A DNA stretch of 23,581 nt from DATCLA01 sp036564195 (GTDB taxonomy: Bacteria > Bacillota > UBA4882 > UBA8346). Location of the stretch: assembly GCA_036564195.1 (NCBI GenBank), contig DATCLA010000018.1, forward strand, positions 1-23,581. Direction: 5' to 3'. The translations under genes were made by a program, and so were the position numbers. A model generated the notes under the pieces. The model was not told the DNA's origin, did not search any database, and was given only the letters and a program-made list of their open reading frames with translations. Of this stretch, positions 23,041-23,581 are shown one piece after another; the first letter of the stretch is position 1; every line of letters starts with the position of its first letter.

Positions 23041-23581
23041 ATGGTAAAGTTCAATAACAGTTGGGATGAGCTTTTAAAAGACGAGTTTAAAAAGGCATAT
23101 TACCAGAAACTGCGGTTATTTTTAAAGGAAGAGTATACGCACTACACGGTTTATCCCAATATGTATGACCTGTTTAGCGCTTTTAAGGTGACCAGTTATG
23201 AGGCTGTTAAAATAGTCATCTTAGGGCAGGATCCTTATCATGGGGAAGGACAGGCCCACGGGATGGCGTTTTCAGTTAAACCGGGCATGCCAGTACCGCC
23301 TTCGCTCCAGAATATCTATAAAGAATTACATGATACTATGGGCTGTAAAATTCCCAACAATGGTTATCTTATGAAATGGGCCGAACAAGGGGTGTTTTTA
23401 CTGAACACGGTGCTAACCGTCAGGCGCGGTCAGCCCCAATCCCATCAGGGTAAAGGTTGGGAGATCTTTACCGACCATGTGATCAGCTTACTTAATCAAA
23501 GGGCCGACCCGGTGATCTTTTTGCTTTGGGGAGCGCCGGCCCGGCGTAAAGTAAAGCTGATTACCGCGCCGCGTCATAAAG
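23041..23581 (+). CDS. ung: Uracil-DNA glycosylase, family 1 (3' end outside window)
   Basis: Removes uracil from DNA to start base excision repair. The first 180 residues of about 220-230 are present. The water-activating loop GQDPYHGEGQAHG holds catalytic Asp64. SFSV-type sequence AFSVKPGMPVPPSLQNIYKEL is the Pro-rich and uracil-binding region. LLNTVLTVRRGQPQSHQGKGW and VIFLLWGAPARRK are further signatures. The HPSPLS DNA-intercalation loop lies beyond the window end (the sequence stops at APRHK). ATG 23041 gives the usual start; GGGAGA lies about 11 bases upstream. Confidence 0.96.
   Translation, partial: MVKFNNSWDELLKDEFKKAYYQKLRLFLKEEYTHYTVYPNMYDLFSAFKVTSYEAVKIVILGQDPYHGEGQAHGMAFSVKPGMPVPPSLQNIYKELHDTMGCKIPNNGYLMKWAEQGVFLLNTVLTVRRGQPQSHQGKGWEIFTDHVISLLNQRADPVIFLLWGAPARRKVKLITAPRHK

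Noticed and set aside
1..23581. CRISPR arrays, tRNA/rRNA genes, insertion sequences, prophage
   Set aside because: No spaced direct repeats, cloverleaf, transposase motif or phage gene was seen on reading both strands by eye; a formal scan was not possible.

Overview
The window looks like a chromosomal piece of a low-to-mid GC, spore-forming, plant-polysaccharide-degrading member of the Bacillota (Firmicutes). The evidence is a glycine T-box leader, a SpoIIM-family protein, YesM/YesN two-component genes, Lpl/Ytc-type sugar ABC genes, strong GGAGG ribosome binding sites and a GH11 xylanase with a CBM2. I would place it among anaerobic cellulolytic/clostridial lineages, but the genus cannot be read from the sequence. 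No tRNA, rRNA, CRISPR array, transposase or phage gene was seen.

Layout. (1) 2-637: the 3' half of a secreted GH11-CBM2 xylanase, with a terminator. (2) 765-3475: an intact PhoR/WalK-like sensor kinase beside debris. The partner response regulator keeps only its winged-helix domain. It abuts, back to back, the 3' half of a class II aldolase gene. Next come the tail of a second (YesM/LytS-type) kinase and the first 24 codons of its regulator. (3) 3554-4606: a free-standing patatin-like phospholipase. (4) 4714-15909: a sugar uptake and sensing locus. A YesM kinase and YesN AraC-type regulator lie on the minus strand. Divergent from them are a chemoreceptor, two ABC permeases, a GH53 galactanase pseudogene, an extracellular solute-binding protein and a GH35 beta-galactosidase pseudogene. 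Both enzyme genes have lost their middle parts; regulator, chemoreceptor and transporter are intact. The substrate was probably beta-1,4-galactan or its oligosaccharides. No ABC ATPase is present, as is usual for this class, which borrows a shared MsmX-type ATPase. (5) 16058-19838: a housekeeping run ruvC-ruvA-ruvB-queH-DUF2905-recO (Holliday junction processing, queuosine synthesis, recombination mediator). (6) 19949-22704: a DUF4342 protein, then a sigma-A promoter overlapping its stop codon, a glycine-specific T-box with GGC specifier, a SpoIIM-like membrane protein and single-chain glycyl-tRNA synthetase. (7) 22705-23040: a poorly explained gap. (8) 23041-end: the 5' part of ung.

Two themes stand out. 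First, gene decay: at least six gene remnants lie in the first 16 kb, and several keep recognisable ends while the interior is gone, beside intact genes. Second, regulation: a glycine T-box leader whose first downstream gene is a SpoIIM-like membrane protein rather than the synthetase, and a chemoreceptor placed between a sugar-sensing two-component system and the transporter it presumably serves.
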